The notes: generated from the sequence alone by a model not told the origin. A stretch of 42,261 nt of DNA from Patescibacteria group bacterium (GCA_024239035.1 JANBVK010000001.1:1-42261), one strand, 5' to 3'. Shown: positions 30,851 to 39,169, numbered from the stretch's first letter. A program made the numbers and translations.

Positions 30851-30902
30851 AAAAATAAAAACAAATATAAAGGTCGACTCTTAATTATTAACTATCATAT
30901 TT

Positions 30903-31226
30903 ATGCCTCAATTACAAGATACCCGGAAAACCGTTAATGTAAAACTTCAGGCCATCGAAGGTGGCGAAGTGAGCGTTTACACCTCTCTACTTGCGAGCGA
31001 TATTGAGAAATTTGATCAGGTAGACGATGCCAGTGACAGCAAAAAGATTGTGCCCTTAGTAACTATGCTTATTAAGGACTGGAATTTGACCAATGATAAA
31101 GACGAAGTACTACCAATCACTGAGGAGAACGTGCGTAAACTCGATATCAGGGATGTTAAAGTGATCCTCGATCAACTGAAAGAAATCACGGCTTTTTTAA
31201 CCGAAGGCGCGGTTGGGAAAAAATAA
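30903..31226 (+). CDS. Tail assembly chaperone, short form (gpG-like)
   Basis: 107 aa. Helical and acidic, placed between the tail tube and tape measure genes as in lambda and HK97. It ends GGG AAA AAA TAA, a slippery run at which a -1 shift enters the frame of the extension at 31223. The short form alone should be the main product. AAAGGTCG lies 34 bases before the ATG. Confidence 0.8.
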   Translation: MPQLQDTRKTVNVKLQAIEGGEVSVYTSLLASDIEKFDQVDDASDSKKIVPLVTMLIKDWNLTNDKDEVLPITEENVRKLDIRDVKVILDQLKEITAFLTEGAVGKK

Positions 31227-31336
31227 AAACACTTATCTGTTTTAAGATGAAGTGGACAGAGCAAGAATTTTTGAACCAGCGCCTAGATTTTATAGAAGGA
31301 ATTGCGGAGCATATGCGTAATAGACAGAAAAAATAA
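31223..31336 (+). CDS. -1 frameshift extension of the tail chaperone (gpGT-like)
   Basis: Relative to the short form this frame is -1 and is open from the A-run to the TAA at 31334-31336. It contains MKWTEQEFLNQRLDFIEGIA, the Trp-x-x-x-E-(F/L)-L...Phe-Ile-Glu pattern of chaperone T-parts. An internal ATG at 31247 would give only 29 aa. The tape measure begins one base after its stop. Confidence 0.75.
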   Translation: MKTLICFKMKWTEQEFLNQRLDFIEGIAEHMRNRQKK

Positions 31337-31337
31337 A

Positions 31338-32810
31338 ATGGCGAGTACGGTCATCCAAATTTTATTACAAGCGCGAGATGAAGCATCAGCAAAGATGCGG
31401 GGGCTTTCGGGTTCTATAAGGAAACTCGGCGGTGTTGTTAAATCTTTTATTCCCGTACTGGGAGTTATTGGACTGGGTCTTGCTTTCAAAAATATTATAC
31501 AAAGCGCTGCAGAATTTGAGCAGCAAATGTCAAATATAGCAACGCTCATTAGCGGTGATTCAACCGAAGCCATTAAAGGATTCACAAAAGGTATACAGGA
31601 ATTGTCAAAGGTAATTCCCAAAGACCCTAAAGAACTCGGAGCGGCTGCATACCAGATTGTGTCGGCCGGAATATCAGATGTGAATGAAGCGCTTGATGTG
31701 CTGAAGTCATCGTCGCGTTTGGCCGTAGCGGGTCTTGGTACAACTGAAGAAGCGACCGACTTGCTCACTTCAGCTCTCAATGCTTTCGGAATTAGCTCTG
31801 ACAAGTCGGAAGAGACTGCAGCAATTCTTTTTAACACCGTAAAGCAGGGAAAAACAACGGTTGCGCAGCTCTCCCGGGCATTCGGTATGGTTGCGCCGAT
31901 AGCGGCCGAGATGGGAGTCTCTTTAGAAGAATTACAAGCAGCAACCGCAGCTCTCACCCTCACAGGTCTACAAACGTCCGTTGCACAAACTCAACTGAGA
32001 GCGGCAATGGCGTCGCTTATGAAACCGACCAAGGAGGCAAAAGATCTCTTTGACTCGCTGGGCGTCGTATCATTCAAGCAGCTCATAGACAAATCAGGCG
32101 GGCTAGTAGGCGCTTTTGAAAAATTAAAAGAGGCAGCAGCCGGAAATGAGGAAGCGCTTGCCAAAGCTGCAGGATCGGTAGAAGGACTAAATGCCATCCT
32201 TTCTTTAACAGGATCGCAAAGTGAAGCTTTTGCTAAAACAATGGAATCAACGAAAGATGCAACCGTTAATTTTGATGAGGCTGTTCAAAAACAAAACGAG
32301 ACAGCTAAGGCACAATTTCAGCTTTTGAAAAATAAGCTCAATGTTGAATTACAAAAGTTAGCGCTTATTATTCTGCCAGCTTTAGTGGAAATAATGAAAG
32401 TCCTTCCTACTATTGTTAACGCATTTTTTATAAAACCATTCAACGATGCAACTGAAGCAGTCGCTAATGTTATTTTCAAAGTCATGCAGGCGATCGATGC
32501 TATGAGAAGATTTAGAAGTAGTGTTTCGGGCGCGATAAGCTCTGCGTCCTCAAGTGTGAGTGGGTTTGTTTCTAATGTCTTGGGTGGTGCGCGAAATGTG
32601 CTCGGGCTTCAGCACGGCGGTATTGTGACCCGGCCGACTCTCGCTATGATCGGCGAGGCGGGACCGGAAGCTGTAATTCCGTTACGGGGCGCGGCCGGCA
32701 TTGGTGGAATCACCATCAACATGAGCGGAACGTTCATGACGGCCAGAGAGGCAGCGCTTGAATTTGCAAATGAAATCGCAAACGAAATAAAACGGCAGAT
32801 AAGGGTATAA
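31338..32810 (+). CDS. Tape measure protein (short)
   Basis: 490 aa from the ATG at 31338; the track start at 31302 lies in the chaperone extension. A TP901-type core (AEFEQQMSNIATLISGDSTE, then AAYQIVSAGISDVNEALDVL, EEATDLLTSALNAFGIS) is followed by long helices, a hydrophobic part (LALIILPALVEIMKVLPTIV) and a C-terminal Gly-rich end (HGGIVTRPTLAMIGEAGPEA). At about 0.15 nm per residue the tail would be about 70-75 nm, short for a siphovirus. Confidence 0.9.
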   Translation: MASTVIQILLQARDEASAKMRGLSGSIRKLGGVVKSFIPVLGVIGLGLAFKNIIQSAAEFEQQMSNIATLISGDSTEAIKGFTKGIQELSKVIPKDPKELGAAAYQIVSAGISDVNEALDVLKSSSRLAVAGLGTTEEATDLLTSALNAFGISSDKSEETAAILFNTVKQGKTTVAQLSRAFGMVAPIAAEMGVSLEELQAATAALTLTGLQTSVAQTQLRAAMASLMKPTKEAKDLFDSLGVVSFKQLIDKSGGLVGAFEKLKEAAAGNEEALAKAAGSVEGLNAILSLTGSQSEAFAKTMESTKDATVNFDEAVQKQNETAKAQFQLLKNKLNVELQKLALIILPALVEIMKVLPTIVNAFFIKPFNDATEAVANVIFKVMQAIDAMRRFRSSVSGAISSASSSVSGFVSNVLGGARNVLGLQHGGIVTRPTLAMIGEAGPEAVIPLRGAAGIGGITINMSGTFMTAREAALEFANEIANEIKRQIRV

Positions 32811-32813
32811 ATT

Positions 32814-34238
32814 ATGGCACTTGTTCTCAAAATAAATACCATCGACAGGAATGACCATATTGCCTGGGATACGCTTACCAAGAGTGAACGGCTGACAAAA
32901 GAGCCCGATATCCTGCAGTTTAACATTAGAGAAACGCCCTCAAAGACGATCCCTGCGCTCGGAGATTCGGTAGAGCTCCTAGAGGACGCAGTAAAGATAT
33001 TTGGCGGCATCATTACCGAAAGGTTGGAGAACGTCATTGGCGGCCGGCTCATCGGGTACAAGATTAGATGCAAGGATCACCACCACACCCTCGACAAGGA
33101 GCTCGTAGTAAAGAGCTACGAAAACCAGACAGCCCGCGCGATCATTCTTGATATCATTACAACCTTCACCGACGGCTCATTTACAACAGCGAACGTCCCG
33201 ACAAGCACGCCGACTATAGGCTCAATAAAATTCAACTACGAGCCGGTAAGTAAAGCGATCCAAAAGATTGCTGATCTTATTAACTGGGATTGGTATGTTG
33301 ACTACGATAAGGACATTAATTTCTTTGATGATCAGACAAATACCGCGCCCTTTGATGTTGAGGATTCAAATGACAAGATAGAGTGGCCAACGTTGAAGTT
33401 AGAGCGCAATATTCACGAACTCAAGAATTCAATCATTGTACGCGGCGGGAAATATAAAAGCACAATTGCCGAAGCTGATGCCGTTGATAAATACGATGCA
33501 GACGGTCTGCAGCGGACATTCCCGCTTGTGTACCGATACAGCAACATCAGCGTTAAAGTCGCGGGAGCTGCGAAGACGGTCGGTACGGACTTCCTTAGTG
33601 ATCCTCTGGCATTTGATTGCCTTTACAATTTCCAGGAAAAACTGATTAAGTTCCGTGAGAACAACAAACCTGCGGTAGGGGATGATGTAGTAGTTTTTGG
33701 CGATTCCCACATACCACTGATCGCAAAAGTGCGGGACCAGATAAGCGTTTCAACTTACGGCGAGTATCAGCACATAATTGTTAAAAAGAACATTATTTCA
33801 ATCACTGAAGCGCAGCAGCTGGCAAAGTCAGAGCTGCGGCGGTGGTCAGACGGCTTATATGAGGTGCGGTTCAGGACAACCGAAACGGGTTTGAAAACCG
33901 GGCAGCAGATACGCATTAACAGCACGATTCGCGGCATTGACAAGAAATTTAAAATAAACGGGATTACGGGGAAAGCCCGGGGGAGTGATCATATGGAATA
34001 CCAAGCGTTTCTCTTGGCATCGGGCGATGTAACCTTTACGGACATGATGGTGGGGCTGCTTGGAAAGGACAGGGAGAACATTGATGTTGCCGATGATGAA
34101 GTGTTGCAGAGGCTTGAGATATTTCCCGAGACAATCAATATTGGCGAATTAGTGACCACAATTAAAAAATCACCTCCCTACACGTGGGGAGTGGGTGGAT
34201 CAAATGACTTCAAATGGAACTTTGCGACATGGGCATAA
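32814..34238 (+). CDS. Tail hub / baseplate protein (gp27- or Dit-Tal-like)
   Basis: 474 aa. The first part (VLKINTIDRNDHIAWDTLTK, FGGIITERLENVIGG, YKIRCKDHHHTLDKELV) has the beta-barrel pattern of gpD/gp27-type hub proteins, and residues 85-180 (ARAIILDIITTF, FNYEPVSKAIQKIADLINWD) also fit. Its place after the tape measure supports a distal-tail role, holding the tail tip and fibre. Confidence 0.8.
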   Translation: MALVLKINTIDRNDHIAWDTLTKSERLTKEPDILQFNIRETPSKTIPALGDSVELLEDAVKIFGGIITERLENVIGGRLIGYKIRCKDHHHTLDKELVVKSYENQTARAIILDIITTFTDGSFTTANVPTSTPTIGSIKFNYEPVSKAIQKIADLINWDWYVDYDKDINFFDDQTNTAPFDVEDSNDKIEWPTLKLERNIHELKNSIIVRGGKYKSTIAEADAVDKYDADGLQRTFPLVYRYSNISVKVAGAAKTVGTDFLSDPLAFDCLYNFQEKLIKFRENNKPAVGDDVVVFGDSHIPLIAKVRDQISVSTYGEYQHIIVKKNIISITEAQQLAKSELRRWSDGLYEVRFRTTETGLKTGQQIRINSTIRGIDKKFKINGITGKARGSDHMEYQAFLLASGDVTFTDMMVGLLGKDRENIDVADDEVLQRLEIFPETINIGELVTTIKKSPPYTWGVGGSNDFKWNFATWA

Positions 34239-34732
34239 AGAAACACAATCTAATAAAACTACCTGATAGCTTCGGAGTCCGTGGCAGAATTATTATTAGA
34301 ACTTATAGGGTGGGGACAAAGAAACTTCTTCGCGAATTGATAGTTCCTAACCTTGTGGTTTCAAGCTCTGATCATGGGCGTAACTTGATAGCCCAGCGGC
34401 TAGCCGGCACGAACACCTATACCCTCAATATCACCCACGGTGAGATCGGAACGGGCACAGCAACGCCCTTAAACAACGATACTGCTCTCCAGACCCCGAC
34501 CTTAAGAAAAGCAAAGACACTTGAATCAGTGAGTAATAATATCGTTACTATTCAATTCTTTATGTCAGACGCAGAACTTGCAGATGGCACATACAACGAA
34601 TTCGGGACGTTCGTGGACGGATCGGCAACAATCGGGACAGGACAACTGTTTAACAGAGCATTATTTGCGACTCCCTACATAAAAGCAAGCGGCGAGGATA
34701 CTACCGTAGAGGTTGAATTCACGATCACGTAG
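34229..34732 (+). CDS. Distal tail structural protein
   Basis: 167 aa from the ATG at 34229, overlapping the hub gene by 10 bases; an ATG at 34214 is also possible. The motif GEIGTGTATPLNNDTALQTP (about residues 71-90) is recurrent in phage tail-tip and fibre-associated proteins. The rest is beta-rich. It is probably an adaptor between hub and fibre. Confidence 0.7.
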   Translation: MGIKKHNLIKLPDSFGVRGRIIIRTYRVGTKKLLRELIVPNLVVSSSDHGRNLIAQRLAGTNTYTLNITHGEIGTGTATPLNNDTALQTPTLRKAKTLESVSNNIVTIQFFMSDAELADGTYNEFGTFVDGSATIGTGQLFNRALFATPYIKASGEDTTVEVEFTIT

Positions 34733-34735
34733 ATG

Positions 34736-34744
34736 TGGTATAAT
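34736..34744 (+). promoter_or_regulatory. Extended -10 promoter for the fibre gene leader
   Basis: TGGTATAAT, with the TG motif compensating for a poor -35 (TTGAAT at 34713 would be 20 bases away). It starts in the end of the preceding gene, and the start site would be near 34751. Confidence 0.6.
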
Positions 34745-34768
34745 TAGGACATATAATTGAAAATCAAT

Positions 34769-34856
34769 ACTCGCGATAGGCGAGTTTGAGTCTAAGTGGA
34801 ATAACCATAGGACTCGCGGTTTACCTGATCTCCAGGATAAGCTGCGGGTCCCTTTT
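34769..34856 (+). ncRNA. Leader RNA element B (attenuator-like) before the fibre gene
   Basis: Same order as element A: hairpin ACTCGC-gatag-GCGAGT (also a 5-base loop), core AGTGGAATAACCATAGGACT (34795-34814, 18 of 20 bases as in A), terminator stem AGGACTCGCGG/CTGCGGGTCCC, then TTTT, 9 bases before the ATG. The alternative helix GAGTC/GACTC is fully paired here. Outside the core the two elements differ, but the pairing is kept. Confidence 0.7.
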
Positions 34857-34865
34857 ATTTAAACC

Positions 34866-36824
34866 ATGGCACGCAGCGCAGAAGTCAATATAGGAGATAA
34901 CGCATTAGCAGCTCAATACAATAATCTCCGCAAGGATGCGATTGCGGCGGCGCATTTGCTTGCCCACGAGCAGGCAACTCCTGATCTCACTCTTAAAGTT
35001 GAATCGGGAGTTTATTATATTGGTTCAACGCGCGTTGCGTTTGCGGGCGGGAACAGTCCCTCTTTTGTTGCACCGACTACAAACCCCCGCATTGACCTTC
35101 TTGTGATTGACAGCGCAGGAGTGCTCTCGATTGTCCAGGGCACGGAAGCGCCGAGCCCGAGCATACCGACCTACCCGCAGGATAAGGTAACTCTTTGTGA
35201 AGTGTTTAACCGCGTTGGCGAAACAAGCATTAAAGACATAGATGATACATCGAACGGTTACATTCAGCGGGACGTCCGCCCATTTTTAGGGAAATCCTTT
35301 GATCCAGCAAGCGTGGATCAGGACATTATTCCTGCAACCGACGATACCCACGATCTAGGAAGCGCAGCAAAACAATGGGCTGAGGTCCGAACCGTCAAAA
35401 TTTTCGTGGATGGCGCGGAAATGAAAGGGACACTTGAATCGTTTACTGCAGGCGAAAATCTTACCATCGGTGATCCCGCTGGCGTTGCATCTGGAAATAA
35501 GGTAAAGAAGGCATTTAATTACGGCGCAGCACTAGGGTCAGAGACAGTATTTAAAGCAACTGCAACCACAAACGTTGCGGCTGCACAAATTGCCGATGAT
35601 AAGTTCGTTCTTGCTTACTGGGACGGCACAAATGTAAGAGCAAGAGTGGCAACGGTATCGGGCACCACGCCTAGTTTCGGAACGGAAGTGACTATCAGCG
35701 GCGTAGCGTCGCAACCTGTCATAGATGTTTGTAAATTAGACACCGATAAATTTGTAGTTGTTTACTCACAAGGAAACCGAACGCGACTCGGTCGCCCCTG
35801 TTCGGTATCAGGAACAACTATTACACTCGGGACAATCAAAGATTTCGGCGACTTTCCAAGCGCGGACACATCAATTATAAAATGCGCCCAGCTTGATGTT
35901 GACAAATTTGTTGTGATGGCGGGAGCGCTGGACACAGCAGTAGTAATCTGGGCAAATACTGTAAGCGCATTAGTAATCACAAAAGGTAGTGACACTGCTC
36001 TTGGAATGGGAGCGCCGCCGACAGACAGCAAACACAATGCAAACGCTTCGCTTGCACAGGTTGACACCGATAAATTTGTGGCTGCATATCGAAAGGTGTC
36101 CGACAACGATGGCTATGTAAAAATAGGGACCGTAAGCGGAACAATCATCACGCTCGGAGGAGAGACGTCTTTCAACGCAGCCGATACGAGCGAGATTGAC
36201 GCTGTATGCCCGACCACCACCAATCTCATTGTCTCTTACAAAGACGAAGGTAATTCAAACCAGGGGACTCTGGTTGCAGCGACAATATCAGGCACTACGC
36301 CAACTTTTGGGAGCGAGGTGGTTTTTGAAACAGGCATTACTAATTTTACTTCAATAGCGAAAGTAGGCAGTAAGACAGTCGTCATTGCCTACCAAGACGC
36401 GGGAGACTCGAATCATGGAAAGGTGGTATCGGCAAAGATAAACGGGAATACGGTGAGCGGCGTAGGGACGGGCTTGGCGATTACTACGTTTAACGCGGCA
36501 ACCACGACCTACATTGCGATAGCAGACACAAATTCAACAGGATCGTTTATTGTGGGCTATCGCGATGAAGGCAATTCAAACCAGGGGACGGCCGTTGTTG
36601 GTGAAGGTGACACCGTTCAAAACTTTACTGGAATTGTACAAGCAACGGTAACTTCTGGTAATCCTGTCGACGTGAAACTGATCGGGACAGACAGCAACCA
36701 GAGCGGATTGACTACGGGACAAAAGTATTTCGCTGTTGACGGAGCATTAAGCACCAGTAATGAGAATGGCGATGATTCTAAGGTTGGCTGGGCAAAGACG
36801 GCAACCTCGATCGTAATAACATAA
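34866..36824 (+). CDS. Tail fibre / receptor-binding protein with a seven-repeat beta-propeller
   Basis: 652 aa. The N-terminal part (SAEVNIGDNALAAQYNNLRK, later DTHDLGSAAKQWAEVRTVKI) is a typical fibre attachment region. About residues 235-590 contain seven related units, each starting with a DTDKFVVVY-like strand followed by VSGTTITLG (IADDKFVLAY, LDTDKFVVVY, LDVDKFVVMA, VDTDKFVAAY, PTTTNLIVSY, VGSKTVVIAY, NSTGSFIVGY). Seven fits one closed propeller. The C-terminal 60 residues form a separate beta domain. It probably recognises the host surface. Confidence 0.82.
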   Translation: MARSAEVNIGDNALAAQYNNLRKDAIAAAHLLAHEQATPDLTLKVESGVYYIGSTRVAFAGGNSPSFVAPTTNPRIDLLVIDSAGVLSIVQGTEAPSPSIPTYPQDKVTLCEVFNRVGETSIKDIDDTSNGYIQRDVRPFLGKSFDPASVDQDIIPATDDTHDLGSAAKQWAEVRTVKIFVDGAEMKGTLESFTAGENLTIGDPAGVASGNKVKKAFNYGAALGSETVFKATATTNVAAAQIADDKFVLAYWDGTNVRARVATVSGTTPSFGTEVTISGVASQPVIDVCKLDTDKFVVVYSQGNRTRLGRPCSVSGTTITLGTIKDFGDFPSADTSIIKCAQLDVDKFVVMAGALDTAVVIWANTVSALVITKGSDTALGMGAPPTDSKHNANASLAQVDTDKFVAAYRKVSDNDGYVKIGTVSGTIITLGGETSFNAADTSEIDAVCPTTTNLIVSYKDEGNSNQGTLVAATISGTTPTFGSEVVFETGITNFTSIAKVGSKTVVIAYQDAGDSNHGKVVSAKINGNTVSGVGTGLAITTFNAATTTYIAIADTNSTGSFIVGYRDEGNSNQGTAVVGEGDTVQNFTGIVQATVTSGNPVDVKLIGTDSNQSGLTTGQKYFAVDGALSTSNENGDDSKVGWAKTATSIVIT

Positions 36825-36834
36825 TCAAATAAAC

Positions 36835-37068
36835 ATGGATAACCAAAATCTGCACAACGAAATAATGCGTGCCATCGGACATCTTGAGGGGACAGTTAAA
36901 GAAGGATTCAAAAATACAGAGAACCATTTTAAATCAATAAACGGAAAGGTTGAAAGACATGACAAGGAAATTAATGCTCTAAAAACAAAAGCCACTATCC
37001 TTTGGGGCGGGGCAACTTTGACGGCAATTGCAGTCTGGGAGTTCATTAAAAGTAAAATTTACAGATAA
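36835..37068 (+). CDS. XhlA-like lysis accessory / holin-like protein
   Basis: 77 aa. An N-terminal coiled coil (IMRAIGHLEGTVKEGFKNTE, then KSINGKVERHDKEINALK) and a single C-terminal membrane segment (ATILWGGATLTAIAVWEFI) are the XhlA layout. It opens the lysis cassette, followed three bases later by the endolysin. Confidence 0.75.
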   Translation: MDNQNLHNEIMRAIGHLEGTVKEGFKNTENHFKSINGKVERHDKEINALKTKATILWGGATLTAIAVWEFIKSKIYR

Positions 37069-37070
37069 AA

Positions 37071-37685
37071 ATGAGAACGCTTCAACTATATTATTCTTTA
37101 CACCCCTGGACGGTTGCCCAAAAATTCGGCCTAAACGGCGAATTCTATCGCAAGAATGGAATAAACATCAAAGGCCATAACGGCATCGATGCGGTCCGGG
37201 GCGGCGGCCACGAAATTCACGCCGCAAATGTCCGGGCCGCCCACGACGGAGTAGTCACTTACGTCGGTGTGGACAACAAAGAAGGATACGGCGTCGTGAT
37301 AAGGACCAAAAAACAGTTTCTCGATGTGAACGGTCAGCCGCATTTCTGGAAAACGATCTACTGGCATCTCCTACCGAACATTCCGGTCAAAGTCGGACAA
37401 GAAGTGAAAATCGGCGACATACTCGGCGAAGCCGACAATACCGGTTTCAGCTTTGGCAGTCATCTCCATTTCGGCTTGAAGCCGATTTACCAGGGCGAAA
37501 ACGACTGGACGTGGTTCAATCTCGATCAAAGCAATGGTTATTTTGGAGCGGTGGATCCCGAGCCGTACTTTACTGGATTGACTGCCTATGATCTCACGAC
37601 AAAGTTCCGCGACATCGCAAAGATTCTCAAAGAGATATTTAACTTGATAATGAGCTTCAAAAAGATAGTTTCTAAAAGGTCGTAA
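37071..37685 (+). CDS. M23-family (LytM-like) endolysin
   Basis: 204 aa. The zinc ligands of M23 metallopeptidases are seen in GHNGIDAVR (His-x3-Asp), YWHL and the GSHLHFGL motif (His-x-His). They cut peptide cross-links of peptidoglycan. There is no signal peptide, so it should leave through the holin. The C-terminal 40 residues are helical. AAAGGTCG lies at its very end, 24 bases before the holin start. Confidence 0.88.
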   Translation: MRTLQLYYSLHPWTVAQKFGLNGEFYRKNGINIKGHNGIDAVRGGGHEIHAANVRAAHDGVVTYVGVDNKEGYGVVIRTKKQFLDVNGQPHFWKTIYWHLLPNIPVKVGQEVKIGDILGEADNTGFSFGSHLHFGLKPIYQGENDWTWFNLDQSNGYFGAVDPEPYFTGLTAYDLTTKFRDIAKILKEIFNLIMSFKKIVSKRS

Positions 37686-37698
37686 TAAAAAATTCACC

Positions 37699-37977
37699 AT
37701 GGAAATAGGAAACATTCAAGAACTCTGGTCTGTAATCGGAGCCTATGCGTTAACTGGCGTGATCGTAACGACACTGATTCAGGTTACGAAAGAATGGATT
37801 AGCTCCCGGCGCGGTAAAGTATTTTGGGCAATTATCATATCGCTTGCTGCCGGCGTCGGCATTTACTTCCTGAATCTCCTGCCCGGCTCGTGGCTCGTGA
37901 TGCTCGCTGGCATTTATGGATCGGCCAATACGTTCTATTTACTGTTTTTCAAATCAAAGGAAGACAAGGGGACTTAG
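37699..37977 (+). CDS. Holin
   Basis: 92 aa with three membrane segments (VIGAYALTGVIVTTLIQV, VFWAIIISLAAGVGIYFL, LVMLAGIYGSANTFYLLFF) and a charged C-terminus, directly behind the endolysin. Size and layout fit small phage holins that open the inner membrane. Confidence 0.8.
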   Translation: MEIGNIQELWSVIGAYALTGVIVTTLIQVTKEWISSRRGKVFWAIIISLAAGVGIYFLNLLPGSWLVMLAGIYGSANTFYLLFFKSKEDKGT

Positions 37978-37980
37978 TGC

Positions 37981-38009
37981 TTGACACGCAAAGTACCGCG
38001 CTCTATACT
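37981..38009 (+). promoter_or_regulatory. Near-consensus sigma70 promoter for the integrase leader
   Basis: A perfect TTGACA (37981-37986), 17 bases, TATACT (38004-38009). It is the best promoter in the window and starts three bases after the holin stop. Confidence 0.85.
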
Positions 38010-38015
38010 CCTTAC

Positions 38016-38197
38016 CACAATTAAAAAACCTATTGTCCCGGAAGGGATCACCCGCAGCGGCGGGAGATATGACCGATGGGGTTCAAAATTGCCGAGAGAG
38101 GCAATATAATGATAACGCGATGGCGAAAGCTGTCGTAGTGCCTTGCAAGGCGCGCACGAACCCACCGTTGAGTCATATCGCGGTGGGTTTCGTGTTT
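38016..38197 (+). ncRNA. Structured leader / possible small RNA before the integrase
   Basis: About 180 bases hold CCCGC-agcg-GCGGG (38051-38064), ATTGCC-gagaga-GGCAAT (38088-38105), the palindrome GCCTTGCAAGGC (38140-38151) and a terminator-like stem AACCCACCG/CGGTGGGTT (38159-38189), which ends 8 bases before the integrase ATG. The ORF track reads this as an N-terminal part of the integrase from 38033, but structure and composition argue against coding. It has no sequence in common with elements A and B. Confidence 0.6.
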
Positions 38198-39160
38198 ATG
38201 AAATTCAGTGATGCAATAGAAAAATTTATTAACAGATCTGATTTAGAGAGAGCAGAAGGAACTGTAAAAGCGTATGAACAAGATCTCAAGAGATTCTGCG
38301 TCTTCACGCACAACCCTATCATCACAGAGATAACAGAAGAGAATGTGGTGGCGTACTTCCGGTTGCTCATCGAGTTGAAATACAAAAAGAATGCGTTTAT
38401 TCCCATACAACAATCCTTAATAAACTTCTTTAGATATTGGAGGAGAAAGGGACTTTACGTTCTGGATCACGAATTGATCCCCCGGACCAAAAAAGAATTC
38501 AGGATGCCGGATGTCGCCACAGAGGAAGATTACAGGAAGATGTTGGCGGCCATTCCTCAAGACACCAACCAGGCATTCCACATCAGGAACCGCGCCATGG
38601 TCATGTTCCTTGAAGCGACCGGCTGTCGCAACGGTGAGATGTGCTCTCTCAATATTGGTGATTCTAACTCTAGTCAAATCAAAAAAAATTACCTCGATCT
38701 AAGAAATCAAAAAGCATTGATCGAGACAGAAAAGAATAGAGGCAGTAGGCCCATTAGAGAGATATATTGGAAGGACAGCAAAGAAACTCACGAGGCGTTA
38801 TTAAAATGGATCGCAAGACGTTCTGAAATGAAAAAACATATAGTTTTTAAGGACCCTGACGCTCTCTTCGTAGGTTGTATGGGCTGGCAAGTAGGGAAAC
38901 GGCTGATGAACAGTGCAGTATGTATTGCGCTGCGCAAAATTTCAAGGAGTGCCGGGCTTACTTACAATTTTCATCCTCACATGCTCCGCCATAAATTCGG
39001 GCACGATCTTAATCGTGAAGGAGCAAATGCCTTTACAATTGCCGGGCTATTAGGACATGTTTTAGTAGAGAGTTCAAAAATTTATACGGAGATGGATAAT
39101 AAAGAGAGGCAAGAGGCGTATGTGAAATATAAGGGGGACCGGCACAAGAAAGACCAGTAG
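38198..39160 (+). CDS. int: Tyrosine recombinase (phage integrase)
   Basis: 320 aa from the ATG at 38198. A SAM-like N-terminal core-binding domain (SDAIEKFINRSDLERAEGTV) is followed by the catalytic domain with Arg in EATGCRNGEMCSL, HPHMLRHKFG (His-x-x-Arg), LLGH and the nucleophile Tyr in SSKIYTEMD. Lys is probably in NRGSRPIREIYW or nearby. It would recombine attP with the rpmG 3' end. The gene is near attR, as usual. Its leader ends in a terminator-like hairpin, so expression may be held low by attenuation. Confidence 0.92.
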   Translation: MKFSDAIEKFINRSDLERAEGTVKAYEQDLKRFCVFTHNPIITEITEENVVAYFRLLIELKYKKNAFIPIQQSLINFFRYWRRKGLYVLDHELIPRTKKEFRMPDVATEEDYRKMLAAIPQDTNQAFHIRNRAMVMFLEATGCRNGEMCSLNIGDSNSSQIKKNYLDLRNQKALIETEKNRGSRPIREIYWKDSKETHEALLKWIARRSEMKKHIVFKDPDALFVGCMGWQVGKRLMNSAVCIALRKISRSAGLTYNFHPHMLRHKFGHDLNREGANAFTIAGLLGHVLVESSKIYTEMDNKERQEAYVKYKGDRHKKDQ

Positions 39161-39169
39161 CTGTCCACA

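Noticed and set aside
38033-38197. N-terminal 55 residues of the integrase ORF
   Set aside because: The region holds a promoter leader with several hairpins and has no integrase-like sequence; the family-like start is the ATG at 38198.
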